From the NCBI GenBank assembly GCA_019234815.1, contig JAFALA010000105.1, forward strand, positions 1 to 43,512: a stretch of 43,512 nucleotides of DNA, written 5' to 3'. Below the pieces are notes generated by a model. That model was not told the origin of the DNA. It ran no database searches and saw nothing but the letters and a program-made list of their open reading frames with translations. Below are positions 21,367 to 30,255 of this stretch, piece after piece (the stretch's first letter is position 1; each line of letters opens with the position of its first letter). The DNA is from Burkholderiaceae bacterium (GTDB lineage Bacteria > Pseudomonadota > Gammaproteobacteria > Burkholderiales > Burkholderiaceae_C). The translations under genes were made by a program, and so were the position numbers.

Positions 21367-23556
21367 TCAGGCGATTTGCCGCACGATCGGCTTGTGGCCC
21401 TTTTCCTGCAACATGGCGCCAACGTCGAGAATCAGCGCCACCGCGCCGTTGCCCAGGATGGTCGAGCCGCTGATGCACTTGACCTGGTTGAAGATCGGGT
21501 TGAGCGGCTTGATGACGGTCTGGAAGCTGCCCAGCAGCCGGTCCACCACCAGGCCGGCGCGCTGGCCCGCATGCTTCACCACCACGATGCTCTGGCGGCG
21601 CGATTCGGCCTCGCCGATCTCGAAATAATCGCGCAGGCGAATGAAGGGCAGGACCTGGCCTCGCAGATCGATGACGTTGTGCTGCTGCGTGGCGTCGAAG
21701 TCGACGCACTCCTCGATCGCGTCGATCGGGATCACGAAGGTCGACTTGCCGACGCTGACCAGGAAGCCGTCGATGATGGCCAGCGTCAGCGGCAGCCGGA
21801 TCGAGACCTTGGTGCCCAGGCCCGCATTGCTGCTGATGCCTATGGTGCCGCGCAGCGCCGTGACGTTGCGCTTGACCACGTCCATGCCCACGCCGCGGCC
21901 CGACAGGTTGGTGACCTGCTCGGCGGTGGAAAACCCGGGCTCGAAGATCAGCTCGAAGATCTCGTTGTCGCTCAGGTGCATGTCGGGCGTGACCAGCCCG
22001 CGCTCGATCGCCTTGGCCAGGATGCGGTCGCGCTTGAGGCCTCCGCCGTCGTCGCTGATCTCGATGACGATGCTGCCCGACTCATGGAACGCGTGCAGGC
22101 GCAGCAGGCCCTTTTCCGGCTTGCCGTTGGCCAGGCGCGTTTCGACGGGCTCGATGCCGTGGTCCATGGCGTTGCGCACCAGGTGCATCAGCGGATCGCC
22201 GATCTTCTCGACCACGGTCTTGTCGAGTTCGGTGTCCTCGCCGCTGACCTCCAGCAGGATGCTCTTGCCCAGGTCGCGGGAGATGTCGTGCACGACGCGG
22301 TGGAAGCGGCTGAAGGTCTCGCCGATGCGCACCATGCGCATCTGAAGCGCGCTGTCGCGCACCTCCTGGACCAGTCCTGAGAGCTTGATGGTCGACTCGA
22401 TCAATTCCGCGTTGTGCAGGCCGCGCGCCAGCAGGTTGGTGCTGGCGCCGGTGATGATGAGTTCGCCGATCAGGTTGATCAGGTGGTCGAGCTTGTCGGC
22501 GTCGACGCGCACGCTGCGCTGTTCCTTGGGCTTGGCGGAGGCCGAGCTTTCGCGCTGCTTGTTCAGCGCGGCGTCCACCACCTCGGGCGCCACCGTGCCG
22601 TTCTGGATCAGGATGGAGCCGAGCTTGGGCGCGGTCTGGTTGAGATTCACGGCCTTGGCTTGCGCTCCCAGCGCCTCTTCCAGCTCATGCTCGGTCAGGC
22701 AGCCGCTGCGCATCAGCATGTCGCCCAGCAGGCTGGCCGAATCGGGCAATTCCTGGATCAGGCGGATGTAGTCGTCCACCTGGCTGCGCGGCGCCACGAT
22801 GCGGATCTGGGCCTGGTCGCGCACGAACTCGAAGGCGCCGTCGATGGCGGTGCGCGTGGCTTCGCTGGCGAAGCTGACTTCGAAGCCGAGGTAGCAGGCC
22901 TCCGGGTCCATGTCGTCCGCGGCGGGCAGGGCGTCGGTCACCGTGACGATGTCGACGATGCGGCCCAACTGGCCCAGGTAGCGCAGGAAGGACAGCGGAT
23001 CCAGGCCGAAGCGCAGCACGTCGGCGCCAAAGCGCAGGGAGATGTGCCAGTTCCCGCCGCCTTCGCCCTCGCGGACGATGCGCTCCACCTGGGCCTCCGT
23101 TGGGGCCAGGGTGCTGATCTCGCGCGCGCTGACGGTGTGGTCGTCCGTAGCCTGGGCCTTGGACGCATCCAGGATCAGCGTCAGTTGCGCCATCAGGCTT
23201 TGGCTGATGCGCTCGTTGTCGGCATCGGGCGTGAGCACGCCGTTCTCGATGTCGTCGACCAGCGAGCGCAGGTGATCGCAGCAGGACAGCAGCAGCACCG
23301 TGCTTTTCTCGTCGATGGAGATATGGGCATCGCGGACTTCGTCCAGCAGGTTCTCCATCACGTGCGTGAACGCCACCATATGGTCCAGTCCGAACAGTCC
23401 GGACGAGCCTTTGATGGTGTGTGCCGCCCTGAAGATGGCGTTGATGCTTTCGTTGTTGCCCGTTGGCGCTTCCAGGTGGAGCAGCGCCGCTTCCATGTCG
23501 GCCAGTAGTTCGCGGGCCTCGACGATGAACAGGTTGAGTGCTGAATCCAGGTTCAT
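21367..23556 (-). CDS. cheA: CheA chemotaxis histidine kinase with MshEN-like insert
   Basis: A 729-residue kinase. The Hpt domain has phospho-His46 in RAAHTIKGSSGLFG. A ferredoxin-like segment at about 168-268 (WHISLRFGADVLRFG) may serve as the P2 response-regulator docking domain. Residues 276-299 and 311-334 form two 24-residue repeats of the pattern LGxxLxxxGxxxxxxxxxALxxQ. Dimerisation and HATPase domains follow, with HLVRNAMDHGIE, DDGGGL and GRGVGMDVVKRNV, then the CheW-like regulatory domain to the end (LPLTLAIIDGFLVSV, DLRGQVLPFIRL). It autophosphorylates and passes phosphate to CheY, CheB and possibly the receiver-EAL protein. The Met start follows the STAS gene by 20 bases. All catalytic motifs look intact. 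Confidence 0.96.
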   Translation of the reverse strand: MNLDSALNLFIVEARELLADMEAALLHLEAPTGNNESINAIFRAAHTIKGSSGLFGLDHMVAFTHVMENLLDEVRDAHISIDEKSTVLLLSCCDHLRSLVDDIENGVLTPDADNERISQSLMAQLTLILDASKAQATDDHTVSAREISTLAPTEAQVERIVREGEGGGNWHISLRFGADVLRFGLDPLSFLRYLGQLGRIVDIVTVTDALPAADDMDPEACYLGFEVSFASEATRTAIDGAFEFVRDQAQIRIVAPRSQVDDYIRLIQELPDSASLLGDMLMRSGCLTEHELEEALGAQAKAVNLNQTAPKLGSILIQNGTVAPEVVDAALNKQRESSASAKPKEQRSVRVDADKLDHLINLIGELIITGASTNLLARGLHNAELIESTIKLSGLVQEVRDSALQMRMVRIGETFSRFHRVVHDISRDLGKSILLEVSGEDTELDKTVVEKIGDPLMHLVRNAMDHGIEPVETRLANGKPEKGLLRLHAFHESGSIVIEISDDGGGLKRDRILAKAIERGLVTPDMHLSDNEIFELIFEPGFSTAEQVTNLSGRGVGMDVVKRNVTALRGTIGISSNAGLGTKVSIRLPLTLAIIDGFLVSVGKSTFVIPIDAIEECVDFDATQQHNVIDLRGQVLPFIRLRDYFEIGEAESRRQSIVVVKHAGQRAGLVVDRLLGSFQTVIKPLNPIFNQVKCISGSTILGNGAVALILDVGAMLQEKGHKPIVRQIA

Positions 23557-23576
23557 GTGAACGTCCTTGTCAGGCT

Positions 23577-23921
23577 TCAGCTTGCGGTCGGGCTGCTGGC
23601 GTCCTGCTCCACCAGCAGCGGGTCGCCAAAAAACGCCGCCATATTGATCAGGTCGAACACTTCCAGCACGCAGGCGCTGTGATTGACCAGGCGGAGCGCG
23701 TGGCCGATCTGGCGCGATTCATTCTTCAGCAGCATCAGGACTTGCAGGCCGGCCGTATCGAACTCGGCAATGCCGCGCAGGTCCAGCTCCAGGCCCTCGG
23801 GTCCCTTGGAGCCGTGCAGCAAGGCCAGCAGGGCGGGCTTGGCCTGCGCCGCCGTGTAGATCGTCAGATCTCCGTCGACGCGGAAGGAGCCGGGATGCGA
23901 TGCCGCGCTGATTTCAATCAT
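23577..23921 (-). CDS. STAS-domain protein (anti-sigma-factor-antagonist type)
   Basis: A 114-residue single STAS domain: beta strands with FRVDGDLTIYTAAQAK, then LELDLRGIAEFDTAGLQVLMLL, where the conserved D-S/T-AGL loop carries Asp55 and Thr56. Such proteins switch partners according to phosphorylation of that Ser/Thr. Stand-alone STAS genes are known inside some accessory chemosensory operons, where their role is not well defined. Its ATG overlaps the cheY stop by four bases (ATGA), so the two are translationally coupled. No partner kinase or phosphatase of the RsbW/SpoIIE type is encoded in the window. Confidence 0.9.
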   Translation of the reverse strand: MIEISAASHPGSFRVDGDLTIYTAAQAKPALLALLHGSKGPEGLELDLRGIAEFDTAGLQVLMLLKNESRQIGHALRLVNHSACVLEVFDLINMAAFFGDPLLVEQDASSPTAS

Positions 23922-24286
23922 GGCAGCACGAGCTTTTGCACCGCGTTGAGCATCACTTCCGGCTTGAAGGGCTTGACCACCCAGGCGCGCGCGCCGGCGA
24001 CCTGTCCTTCGGCCTTCTTGTTCTCGGCCGACTCCGTGGTCAGCATGATCACAGGCATGAATCGGAAGGCCGGCAGGGCCTTCATGGCCTTGACGAAACT
24101 GATGCCGTCCATGTTGGGCATGTTGACGTCGCAGATCACCAGGTTGATCTTCTTGCTGCTGATCTTGTTCAGCGCGTCCTTGCCGTCGACGGCTTCCAGC
24201 GTGTCGTAGCCGGCGCCGCGCAGCGCAATGCAGACCACCTGCCGCAGCGAGGCGGAATCGTCGACAACCATGATGGTCTTGGCCAT
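23918..24286 (-). CDS. cheY: CheY response regulator (single receiver domain)
   Basis: A 122-residue stand-alone receiver. The acidic pocket is VVDDS, the phospho-acceptor is Asp53 in ICDVNMPNMDG, the switch region has MLTTES, and Lys105 is in WVVKPF. It is the diffusible output of CheA. It lies 12 bases downstream of the short receptor gene, and its stop overlaps the STAS start by four bases. No cheZ phosphatase is nearby and no flagellar genes are in the window, so the target (flagellar motor, pilus or other) cannot be stated. Confidence 0.95.
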   Translation of the reverse strand: MAKTIMVVDDSASLRQVVCIALRGAGYDTLEAVDGKDALNKISSKKINLVICDVNMPNMDGISFVKAMKALPAFRFMPVIMLTTESAENKKAEGQVAGARAWVVKPFKPEVMLNAVQKLVLP

Positions 24287-24298
24287 GGATTGGGGTTC

Positions 24299-25459
24299 CT
24301 AGAAGAAAGTGATTTCGTCCTCGCCTTGCGGCTTGGGCGCGGCGGCCTTGCCGGTCTTGATGGCGTGCTCGTCCGCCATGGCGTAGGTGCGTTCGAGCGC
24401 CGCCATCAGATCGGCGGCGCCGATGGGCGCCAAGCTGCTGCCGCTTTCGAACTGCTGCAAGCTGCCGCGCAGGCGCTCCGGCACCTGGTCGATGCTGTGA
24501 TGCACGTGCGACATGATCTGGTTGATGCGATCCTGGAACTGCAGCTGCACCAGCGCCTCGCTGACTTCCTGCTTGACGAACTCGCTGCTCGACCGCAAGG
24601 CCTGCGAGGACTGTTCGAGCGTGTGGGTGGCTTCGTGCAAGCGCCTCAGCACGTCGCCAATGCTGGTCTCGGTGCTTTGCGTGGATTGCTGGTCCATTGC
24701 AATCGACTCCTCGGCCGTGGCGCAGGCTTTCTCGATCGCTTCGCTGATCAATTGCACCTTGCCAGCGATGTTGCGGCCGGTGTCGGCCGAACGCTGCGAT
24801 AGCATGCGAACCTCTGCAGCCACCACGGCGAAACTGCGGCCCGACTCGCCGGCGCGCGCGGCTTCGATGGCCGCATTCAGGGCCAGCAAATTGGTTTGCG
24901 AGGCGATCCGCGCCACGTCTTCCGCCATCGATTGCAATTCCACGATGAATTGCTCCAGCGAGCGGATGCGTTCCAGCATGGCCGTCTTGCTCTGCATGGC
25001 GCTGCGCATGGAGCTCACCACTTCGCCGAGTTCGCGCTCGCCATGGGCGAATACGGCCACCAGGCCATGCTCGCTGCCGGCCGTGGATTGGCCCGTCATG
25101 GCAGAGAATTGCGAGGTCTGGCGCAACTGCTCGACGATGCCGCCGAAGCGCGCGGCCAATGCCGAGACCGCCGACTCCATTTGCTGACGCGCTGTTTCGA
25201 TGTGGCCCGACCAGGCCGGCAGCAGCGTGCGGCCCATTTCGTTCTGGTCCCGCAGGTACAGGCCCAATTCATTGAGTTGCCGGTCATGGGCCGCCGACAG
25301 CCGCATGCTCAGCCAAATGCCCAGCGCCAGCAGAATGATCGCGCTCAGCCAGGCCAGTCCATTGTCGTAGCCTGCCAGCGTCGGCAAGGCCACGGCGGTG
25401 AGCATGGCCAGCCAAAGCGGCGCGCTGTTGAGACTCAGAAATGAGAAGCCGCGTTTCAA
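24299..25459 (-). CDS. Membrane-anchored methyl-accepting chemotaxis protein lacking a periplasmic domain
   Basis: About 386 residues. Two closely spaced hydrophobic helices near the N-terminus ([18 protein letters not shown] and [16 protein letters not shown]) leave no room for a periplasmic sensor. A coiled signalling domain follows with the conserved hairpin [20 protein letters not shown]. The C-terminus ends EDEITFF. It therefore likely senses a cytoplasmic or membrane state, or works through a partner. The start is uncertain: I favour TTG 25459 because GGTGGAG lies six bases upstream, giving [17 protein letters not shown]; a GTG at 25471 is possible, and longer forms add residues without recognisable character. 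It is first in the compact cheY-STAS-cheA-receptor-cheW-cheR-cheB run. Confidence 0.85.
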   Translation of the reverse strand: MKRGFSFLSLNSAPLWLAMLTAVALPTLAGYDNGLAWLSAIILLALGIWLSMRLSAAHDRQLNELGLYLRDQNEMGRTLLPAWSGHIETARQQMESAVSALAARFGGIVEQLRQTSQFSAMTGQSTAGSEHGLVAVFAHGERELGEVVSSMRSAMQSKTAMLERIRSLEQFIVELQSMAEDVARIASQTNLLALNAAIEAARAGESGRSFAVVAAEVRMLSQRSADTGRNIAGKVQLISEAIEKACATAEESIAMDQQSTQSTETSIGDVLRRLHEATHTLEQSSQALRSSSEFVKQEVSEALVQLQFQDRINQIMSHVHHSIDQVPERLRGSLQQFESGSSLAPIGAADLMAALERTYAMADEHAIKTGKAAAPKPQGEDEITFF

Positions 25460-25761
25460 ATTGAACTCCACCCAAACAAAGACGACCGGGCCAGCGACTT
25501 GCTGCGATAAGTTTGACGGTAAGCAAAAGCGGACGAAGTCTATGGGATTGCTGTCAGACAATATGTGTAAAGAAATGCTTGCATCGGCATGGACTGTGAA
25601 ATCTTCAAGTTCACGAATATTGCAAAAAAGCCTTGGATCCCAGGGGGCGAGGTGCAAGTCCAGAGTGCATCAGGAATCTCTCCATGCTGGCCCCGGCGCC
25701 GAATTGGGACCATGTCATGAATGGACAGTCGCATGTCAAATCATGACAGCCAGCATGACAG
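25460..25761. other. Intergenic region upstream of the che operon
   Basis: About 300 bases between two minus-strand receptor genes. It is more AT-rich than its neighbours and probably holds the promoter of the cheY-cheA operon. A TTTACA resembling a -35 element is visible on the minus strand near 25565, but no good -10 element at 16-18 bases. I saw no convincing open frame and no T-tailed terminator. Two tandem 12-base repeats lie at its right edge. Confidence 0.5.
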
Positions 25762-25765
25762 TCAG
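25742..25765. repeat. Tandem 12-base repeat at receptor stop
   Basis: CATGACAGCCAG and CATGACAGTCAG stand head to tail at 25742-25753 and 25754-25765, differing at one base. The second copy covers the stop codon of the receptor at 25762. Function unknown. Confidence 0.6.
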
Positions 25766-27525
25766 AAACTCTCCCATTCGTCGGAGCCTGCGCCGGAAGA
25801 GCGTGCCGGGGACGCAGGCGCGGGGCTGGATGCCGTCGCAATGGGTGCAGATGCAGGCCGTGCGAGGGGTTTGGGGGGCGCCGGTCTTGCGGCGGACCTG
25901 GCCGATAGGGCAGGACGGGCCGCCGCCGGTTTCACCGATTTAGGCGTCGGCGCGGCGTGGGCCGTTGAATGGAACTGTTCGAGCTTGAAGATGTTGACCA
26001 CGTCGGCCAGATTGGCGGCCTGGTGCTTGAGGCTTTCCGCCGCCGCCGCCGATTCCTCCACCAGGGCCGCATTCTGCTGCGTGACTTGGTCGAGCTGGTT
26101 GACGGCTTCGCTGACCTGGCCAATGCCTTGCGTCTGCTCCAGGGTGGCGGCACCGATCTCGCCGATCAGGTCGGCCACCTTGCGGACTTGCGCAACGATG
26201 TCGTCCATGGTGGTGCCGGCTTCGCCGACCAGGCGCGCGCCGGTTTCGACCTTTTCGGTGCTTTGCGAGATCAGCGCCTTGATTTCACGCGCTGCCTCGG
26301 CACTGCGCTGCGCCAGCGATCGCACCTCGGAGGCGACGACGGCGAAGCCGCGGCCTTGCTCGCCGGCGCGCGCCGCTTCTACCGCGGCATTGAGGGCGAG
26401 GATGTTGGTCTGGAACGCAATGCCGTCGATCACGCCAATGATGTCGGTGATTTTTTTGGAACTGGCGGTGATCTCGTCCATGGTCGCCACCACCTGGCCC
26501 ACCACCTCGCCGCCGCGCGCCGCCACCGCGCTGGCCGAACTTGCCAGCTGGGTGGCGGTTTGCGCGGTGTCGGCGTTCTGCTTGACGGTGCTGTTCATCT
26601 GTTCCATCGAGGCTGCGGTTTCTTCCAGATTGGAGGCCTGCTCCTCGGTGCGTTGCGACAGGTCTGCATTGCCGGTGGCGATTTGCGCGGACCCCGTGGC
26701 AATGGAGTCCGAGCTCTGGCGCACTTGCGAAACGATGCGCACCAGGCCGTCGTTCATGTCCCGGAGGGCGGCGATCAGCGCGGCGATTTCATCTCGGCCC
26801 GTGGCCTTGAGCTTGGAGGTCAGGTCGCCGGCGGCCACGGCTCGCGCAAATTGCAGGGCGTCAGCCACCGGCATGGTGATGGACTTGGTAATGGCCCATG
26901 CCAGGAGAACCCCCAGGGCCACCGCCCCGATGGTGACGAGCAATGAAGTCCAGACCGTGGTGGTCCTGGCCGAACCGGCCTTGGCGTATTCCTCAGCTGC
27001 CACATCGATCTGGAGTTTGATCAGCTTTTCCAGGACGTCATGGATCTTGGGGGCCAGTTCGGACATCTTGCCCTTGTAGATCTGGCTTGCCGTCACCATT
27101 TCGCCGGCGGTCAGGGCCGTGCGCAGAGGGGTCATGACGTCTTTGTCGTAATCGCTGCGCAGCGTCGTGTATTCGTCGGCCAGTTTCTGTTCGTCGGGGG
27201 TCAGGTAGGTGGAGGTGTAATCCTTCCAAATGGAATGAATGCGTTCAAGGTTCTTATCCACCTGGGCGAATTTGGCGCGATTGCCTTCCGGGTCGGCCTC
27301 GATCAGCATCATGGAGACCAGCCCTCGATTGGCTTGGGTGAGGGACCCGATCTCGGCGAGTTGCCCCAGGCAGACGGTGCGGTCTTCATAGACCGTCTTG
27401 AGTCCGGCATAGGTGGTTGAAACGCCCTGAAAGCCCACCAACGAAACGATGATGAGCAAGACCAGCAAGCTGGCAAAGGCCAGTGCCAGACGGGAGCCAA
27501 TTTTCAGATTGGAGATGAAGCCCAT
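25762..27525 (-). CDS. Methyl-accepting chemotaxis protein (4HB sensor) with C-terminal EWESF tether
   Basis: A 587-residue receptor. Transmembrane helix 1 is at about 11-33, the periplasmic four-helix sensor at about 34-195, helix 2 at about 197-220, then HAMP and the signalling domain with [24 protein letters not shown] long Pro/Ala/Ser-rich flexible linker leads to the terminal EWESF, which resembles the NWETF pentapeptide that tethers CheR and CheB in other bacteria. The sensor shares [14 protein letters not shown] and [18 protein letters not shown] with the receptor at 19654-21309, so the sensors are paralogous while the signalling domains differ more. AGGA precedes the ATG. It is separated from the che operon by about 300 bases and may be transcribed alone. 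Confidence 0.94.
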   Translation of the reverse strand: MGFISNLKIGSRLALAFASLLVLLIIVSLVGFQGVSTTYAGLKTVYEDRTVCLGQLAEIGSLTQANRGLVSMMLIEADPEGNRAKFAQVDKNLERIHSIWKDYTSTYLTPDEQKLADEYTTLRSDYDKDVMTPLRTALTAGEMVTASQIYKGKMSELAPKIHDVLEKLIKLQIDVAAEEYAKAGSARTTTVWTSLLVTIGAVALGVLLAWAITKSITMPVADALQFARAVAAGDLTSKLKATGRDEIAALIAALRDMNDGLVRIVSQVRQSSDSIATGSAQIATGNADLSQRTEEQASNLEETAASMEQMNSTVKQNADTAQTATQLASSASAVAARGGEVVGQVVATMDEITASSKKITDIIGVIDGIAFQTNILALNAAVEAARAGEQGRGFAVVASEVRSLAQRSAEAAREIKALISQSTEKVETGARLVGEAGTTMDDIVAQVRKVADLIGEIGAATLEQTQGIGQVSEAVNQLDQVTQQNAALVEESAAAAESLKHQAANLADVVNIFKLEQFHSTAHAAPTPKSVKPAAARPALSARSAARPAPPKPLARPASAPIATASSPAPASPARSSGAGSDEWESF

Positions 27526-28178
27526 GATGCGTCCTGTTTTTCAAATGACCTTGACCAAAAATACGGCCGAATCAGTTTATGGCGCTGAGCAGGCGTGAAT
27601 TCGATGATTTGGCGCGATGCTTTCGCGATCAAGACTTTGATCACGGATTGGGCGTGGCTTGGCTCGTTTGGTGTGCGATCTTCGAATTACCAGAGCGAGG
27701 GGCGCACCGAAACTGGGAGAAACCGACAAAGCAAGTGAACTTCTATTTGCCATCATTCGGTTTTCAAAATGAAGGATGATCTGACTATAAGCATTGCAAA
27801 GGCGCAACCGCAAGCGCAATTTTTGTGACTTCATGGCGTGCTCTGAAATGGCCCGGCTCATCGATATTGATGATGTGCTTTTGCAGGGATCTGACCTCAT
27901 TTCGACGGGCATCGTGAGCGCCTGAATACCGCGCGGGTGGCCGCAGGTGGCGAATGCAGGGTCAGTTTGGACGTCCGATGGATCGGGGCCAGAGTTGGCA
28001 TTCGTCAATGCAGATGAGCAGGGGCCGGTATGGCCATTCACGCCGCCATCCCGGGGCGTGCAAGCGCTTGTGATCCCGATCTGCGCGAACTAGTCTTGAT
28101 TGCACGTTGGAAGCGCCGTTCGGGAATCCTCGCCGGCCGCAACGTCAAGACAGTGGCAATGCAATGAGGAGTTCAGAG
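27526..28178. other. 653-base region without a supported gene
   Basis: Open frames of 66 codons (+, 27579) and 154 codons (-, 27577-28041) exist, but neither has a ribosome binding site or recognisable sequence. A 16-base perfect dyad GATCAA-GACT-TTGATC lies at 27627-27642, about 100 bases upstream of the receptor start at 27525, and could be an operator. The right end should contain the promoter of the GYD-domain gene. Nothing else was recognised. Confidence 0.5.
27627..27642. promoter_or_regulatory. 16-base perfect inverted repeat, possible operator
   Basis: GATCAA-GACT-TTGATC is a 6+4+6 dyad. It lies about 100 bases upstream of the receptor gene that starts at 27525 on the minus strand. 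It does not match a binding site I can name. It may be a regulator site or chance. Confidence 0.35.
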
Positions 28179-28475
28179 ATGGGAACCTATATCACGCTGC
28201 TCAATTTCACCGAGCAAGGCGCTCGCACCATCAAAGACACGGTCAAGCGCTACGAGATTGCGGCCAAGGCGGGTCAGGAATATGGCGTCAAGTTCAAGAC
28301 CGTGCACTGGACGCTGGGGCAATATGACCTGGTTTGCGAAATCGAAGCCAAGGACGAAGCGGGCCTGGCCGCATTCACCCTGGCCATGGCGAGCCAGGGC
28401 AATGTCCGGTTCCAGACGCTGCGGGCTTTCAGCGCCGATGAAATGAAAGGCTTCATCGCCAAGATGCCCGGATAA
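28179..28475 (+). CDS. GYD domain-containing protein
   Basis: A 98-residue cytosolic protein starting MGTYITLLNFTEQGARTIKD, typical of the small GYD family, which has a ferredoxin-like alpha/beta fold (TVHWTLGQYDLVCEIEAKDE). The family has no firmly established biochemical role. AGGAG lies eight bases upstream of ATG 28179 and decides the start over an in-frame ATG at 28107. It stands alone between the receptor gene and the alpha/beta hydrolase, with more than 150 bases to the latter. Confidence 0.88.
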   Translation: MGTYITLLNFTEQGARTIKDTVKRYEIAAKAGQEYGVKFKTVHWTLGQYDLVCEIEAKDEAGLAAFTLAMASQGNVRFQTLRAFSADEMKGFIAKMPG

Positions 28476-28628
28476 CCGTCCAATGGTTCGGCGTGCATCC
28501 ATCGAATTCAAGGGTAGTCTCTAATTCAAAGCGGGCCGGATGATGGACACTGCGATGCTGGATATCGCGGTGGGGAATCTGTTTGGGATTTCCTGGTTCA
28601 TTCATCCAATCGCCAAGGATTCGGGACT

Positions 28629-29585
28629 GTGGATGATGTCAAATGGTTGTTGATGTTCGGGCTTGTGCTGGCAGCTCTGGCGCTGTTCTTGGTTTTGCTC
28701 AATCGCTTTGCGCCAGTCACAGCGGCGCGTTGGGCTTTGGCCGTGGTCCGGCGCTGGGCCGGTCTGACGCTCAAACGGGCCGTGTTTGATTCCGTCCAGA
28801 TGCCTTATCTGGACGGCGGCAGTGGCGAGGCCGTTCTGTTGCTGCACGGTTTTGGAGGAGACAAGGACAACTTCACCCTGTTGGCGCGTTTTCTGACGCG
28901 GCATTACCGTGTGATTGCGCCTGATCTGCCCGGTTTTGGCGACGCAAGCCGCGACCCGGCCGCGAGTCATCGCATCGTCGACCAGGTGGAGCGCCTGCAT
29001 GCTTTCGTTGAAACCCTGGGCCTGAAACGATTTCATCTGGGCGGCAATTCCATGGGGGGCTTCATTGCCGCGGAATATGCGGCGCGCTACCCCGAGCAAC
29101 TCATCAGCCTGTGGCTGCTGGATGCCGCAGGCACCGCCGCAGCGCATGACAGCCCCACCATGAGGCAATACGTCGCCACGGGCGAACTGCCCTTGCTCCT
29201 GCGCACGCCGCAAGCCTTTACCACCTTGCTGCACACGGCCACGAGCCGGCCGCCTTATTTGCCGTATTGCGTCAAGCTCCTGCTCGGCCGGCGCGGGGCG
29301 GCCGATTTTGATTTGCACAGCCGGATCTTCCAGGACGTGGTGGTGTCCCCGCTGCTGGAAACGCGCCGGCAACCGATCCGGGTTCCCGCGCTGATCATGT
29401 GGGGCTCGGAAGACCGCGTTCTCAATCCGGCGGCGGCGCCGGTGCTGCACGAATTGATCCCGGGTTCGCAAGTCGTCGTGCTGCCCGGCATCGGGCATCT
29501 GCCCATGTATGAAGTCCCCAGGAAAACCGCGCAGGCATTTCGGAGTTTTCTGGCACAAGGCCAGGCTGCGCCGGCCCGGGGCTGA
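28629..29585 (+). CDS. Alpha/beta-fold hydrolase with N-terminal membrane anchor
   Basis: A 318-residue protein. A hydrophobic helix at about 6-24 (WLLMFGLVLAALALFLVLL) is followed by an alpha/beta hydrolase domain: LLLHGFGGDKDNF (oxyanion region), nucleophile Ser141 in GNSMGG, acid Asp262 in WGSEDRVL and His290 in GIGHLP. It most resembles lipase/esterase or C-C hydrolase members of the family; the substrate is unknown. The start is a GTG with AAGGA nine bases upstream. The N-terminal helix is probably an uncleaved anchor facing the periplasm (inference). No operon partner is evident. Confidence 0.88.
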   Translation: MDDVKWLLMFGLVLAALALFLVLLNRFAPVTAARWALAVVRRWAGLTLKRAVFDSVQMPYLDGGSGEAVLLLHGFGGDKDNFTLLARFLTRHYRVIAPDLPGFGDASRDPAASHRIVDQVERLHAFVETLGLKRFHLGGNSMGGFIAAEYAARYPEQLISLWLLDAAGTAAAHDSPTMRQYVATGELPLLLRTPQAFTTLLHTATSRPPYLPYCVKLLLGRRGAADFDLHSRIFQDVVVSPLLETRRQPIRVPALIMWGSEDRVLNPAAAPVLHELIPGSQVVVLPGIGHLPMYEVPRKTAQAFRSFLAQGQAAPARG

Positions 29586-29763
29586 CTGCGGTCGCGCTTC
29601 CTTGAATTCGCGGCGCTCATCAGAAATACTGCATTCGCTGCTTGCAAATCCATCCAATTGAGCTAAGTTTTATTGTTGCCTAAACCGGCGGTGGAGGCGC
29701 TTAAATTCAAGGCATGCAACATCGACGTGCCAATCCTTCAAAAATCTTTCGGGGGGGAATGTC

Positions 29764-30210
29764 ATGTTGATGAATGTTAATAATTTTCGCAATTTGACGG
29801 GTGATCGCTGCTATCAGAAATATGGCGGAATCAGTTTTGCCCGAATTGAACTCAGAGGCGAGGAGTTGGCTGCTAAATGCATGCGCAGCTTGCCGGTCGT
29901 CGTGGGCCGCGAGTCGAAACGCGTGCCGGTCGAGGAGATCTGTTTCTTCAGGGCCGGGTACAAATATGTCACCATGGCGGCGCAGGACAGGGACTATCTG
30001 ATTTCCTGCCCCCTCGTGCATTTGATCGAAAGACTGGATGCCAGCCAGTTCTGTCGCATCCACAGAAGCATCATTCTGAATATGGATGCGATGGATTCAG
30101 TGGCGCATGCGCCCGGCCGCAAGCTGTTTGCGAAATTGAAATACAGGCCCGAACTGCTGCCCATCAGCCAATCTTATTCGGTGCGATTCAAGCAGATGTC
30201 ATTGCTTTGA
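29764..30210 (+). CDS. LytTR-type DNA-binding regulator without receiver domain
   Basis: A 148-residue protein. The C-terminal about 95 residues match LytTR: PVEEICFFRAGYKYVTM, then LERLD-like LIERLDASQFCRIHRSIILNM, and a final PISQSYSVRFKQ strand. LytTR proteins bind imperfect direct repeats upstream of target genes. A receiver or membrane domain is absent; the first about 50 residues are not recognised. A G-rich Shine-Dalgarno (GGGGGGAA) precedes the ATG at 29764. It faces the Lys-Asp-Tyr repeat gene tail to tail, with 45 bases between the stops. The target genes are not evident. Confidence 0.85.
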   Translation: MLMNVNNFRNLTGDRCYQKYGGISFARIELRGEELAAKCMRSLPVVVGRESKRVPVEEICFFRAGYKYVTMAAQDRDYLISCPLVHLIERLDASQFCRIHRSIILNMDAMDSVAHAPGRKLFAKLKYRPELLPISQSYSVRFKQMSLL

Positions 30211-30255
30211 ACTCTTGTCGAGGCTCGTGGGCAGGGCCTCGATGGAGGCCGGCAT

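Noticed and set aside
27540-27600. FliA (sigma28)-like elements TAAACTGA and GCCGTATT upstream of the receptor at 25762-27525
   Set aside because: The two elements are only four bases apart, whereas about 11 are required.
27577-28041. 154-codon minus-strand frame and 66-codon plus-strand frame in the intergenic gap
   Set aside because: No ribosome binding site and no recognisable sequence; they overlap each other.
28540-28653. 37-codon frame MMDTAMLDIAVG... running into the alpha/beta hydrolase start
   Set aside because: No ribosome binding site and no regulatory structure; not enough to call a leader peptide.
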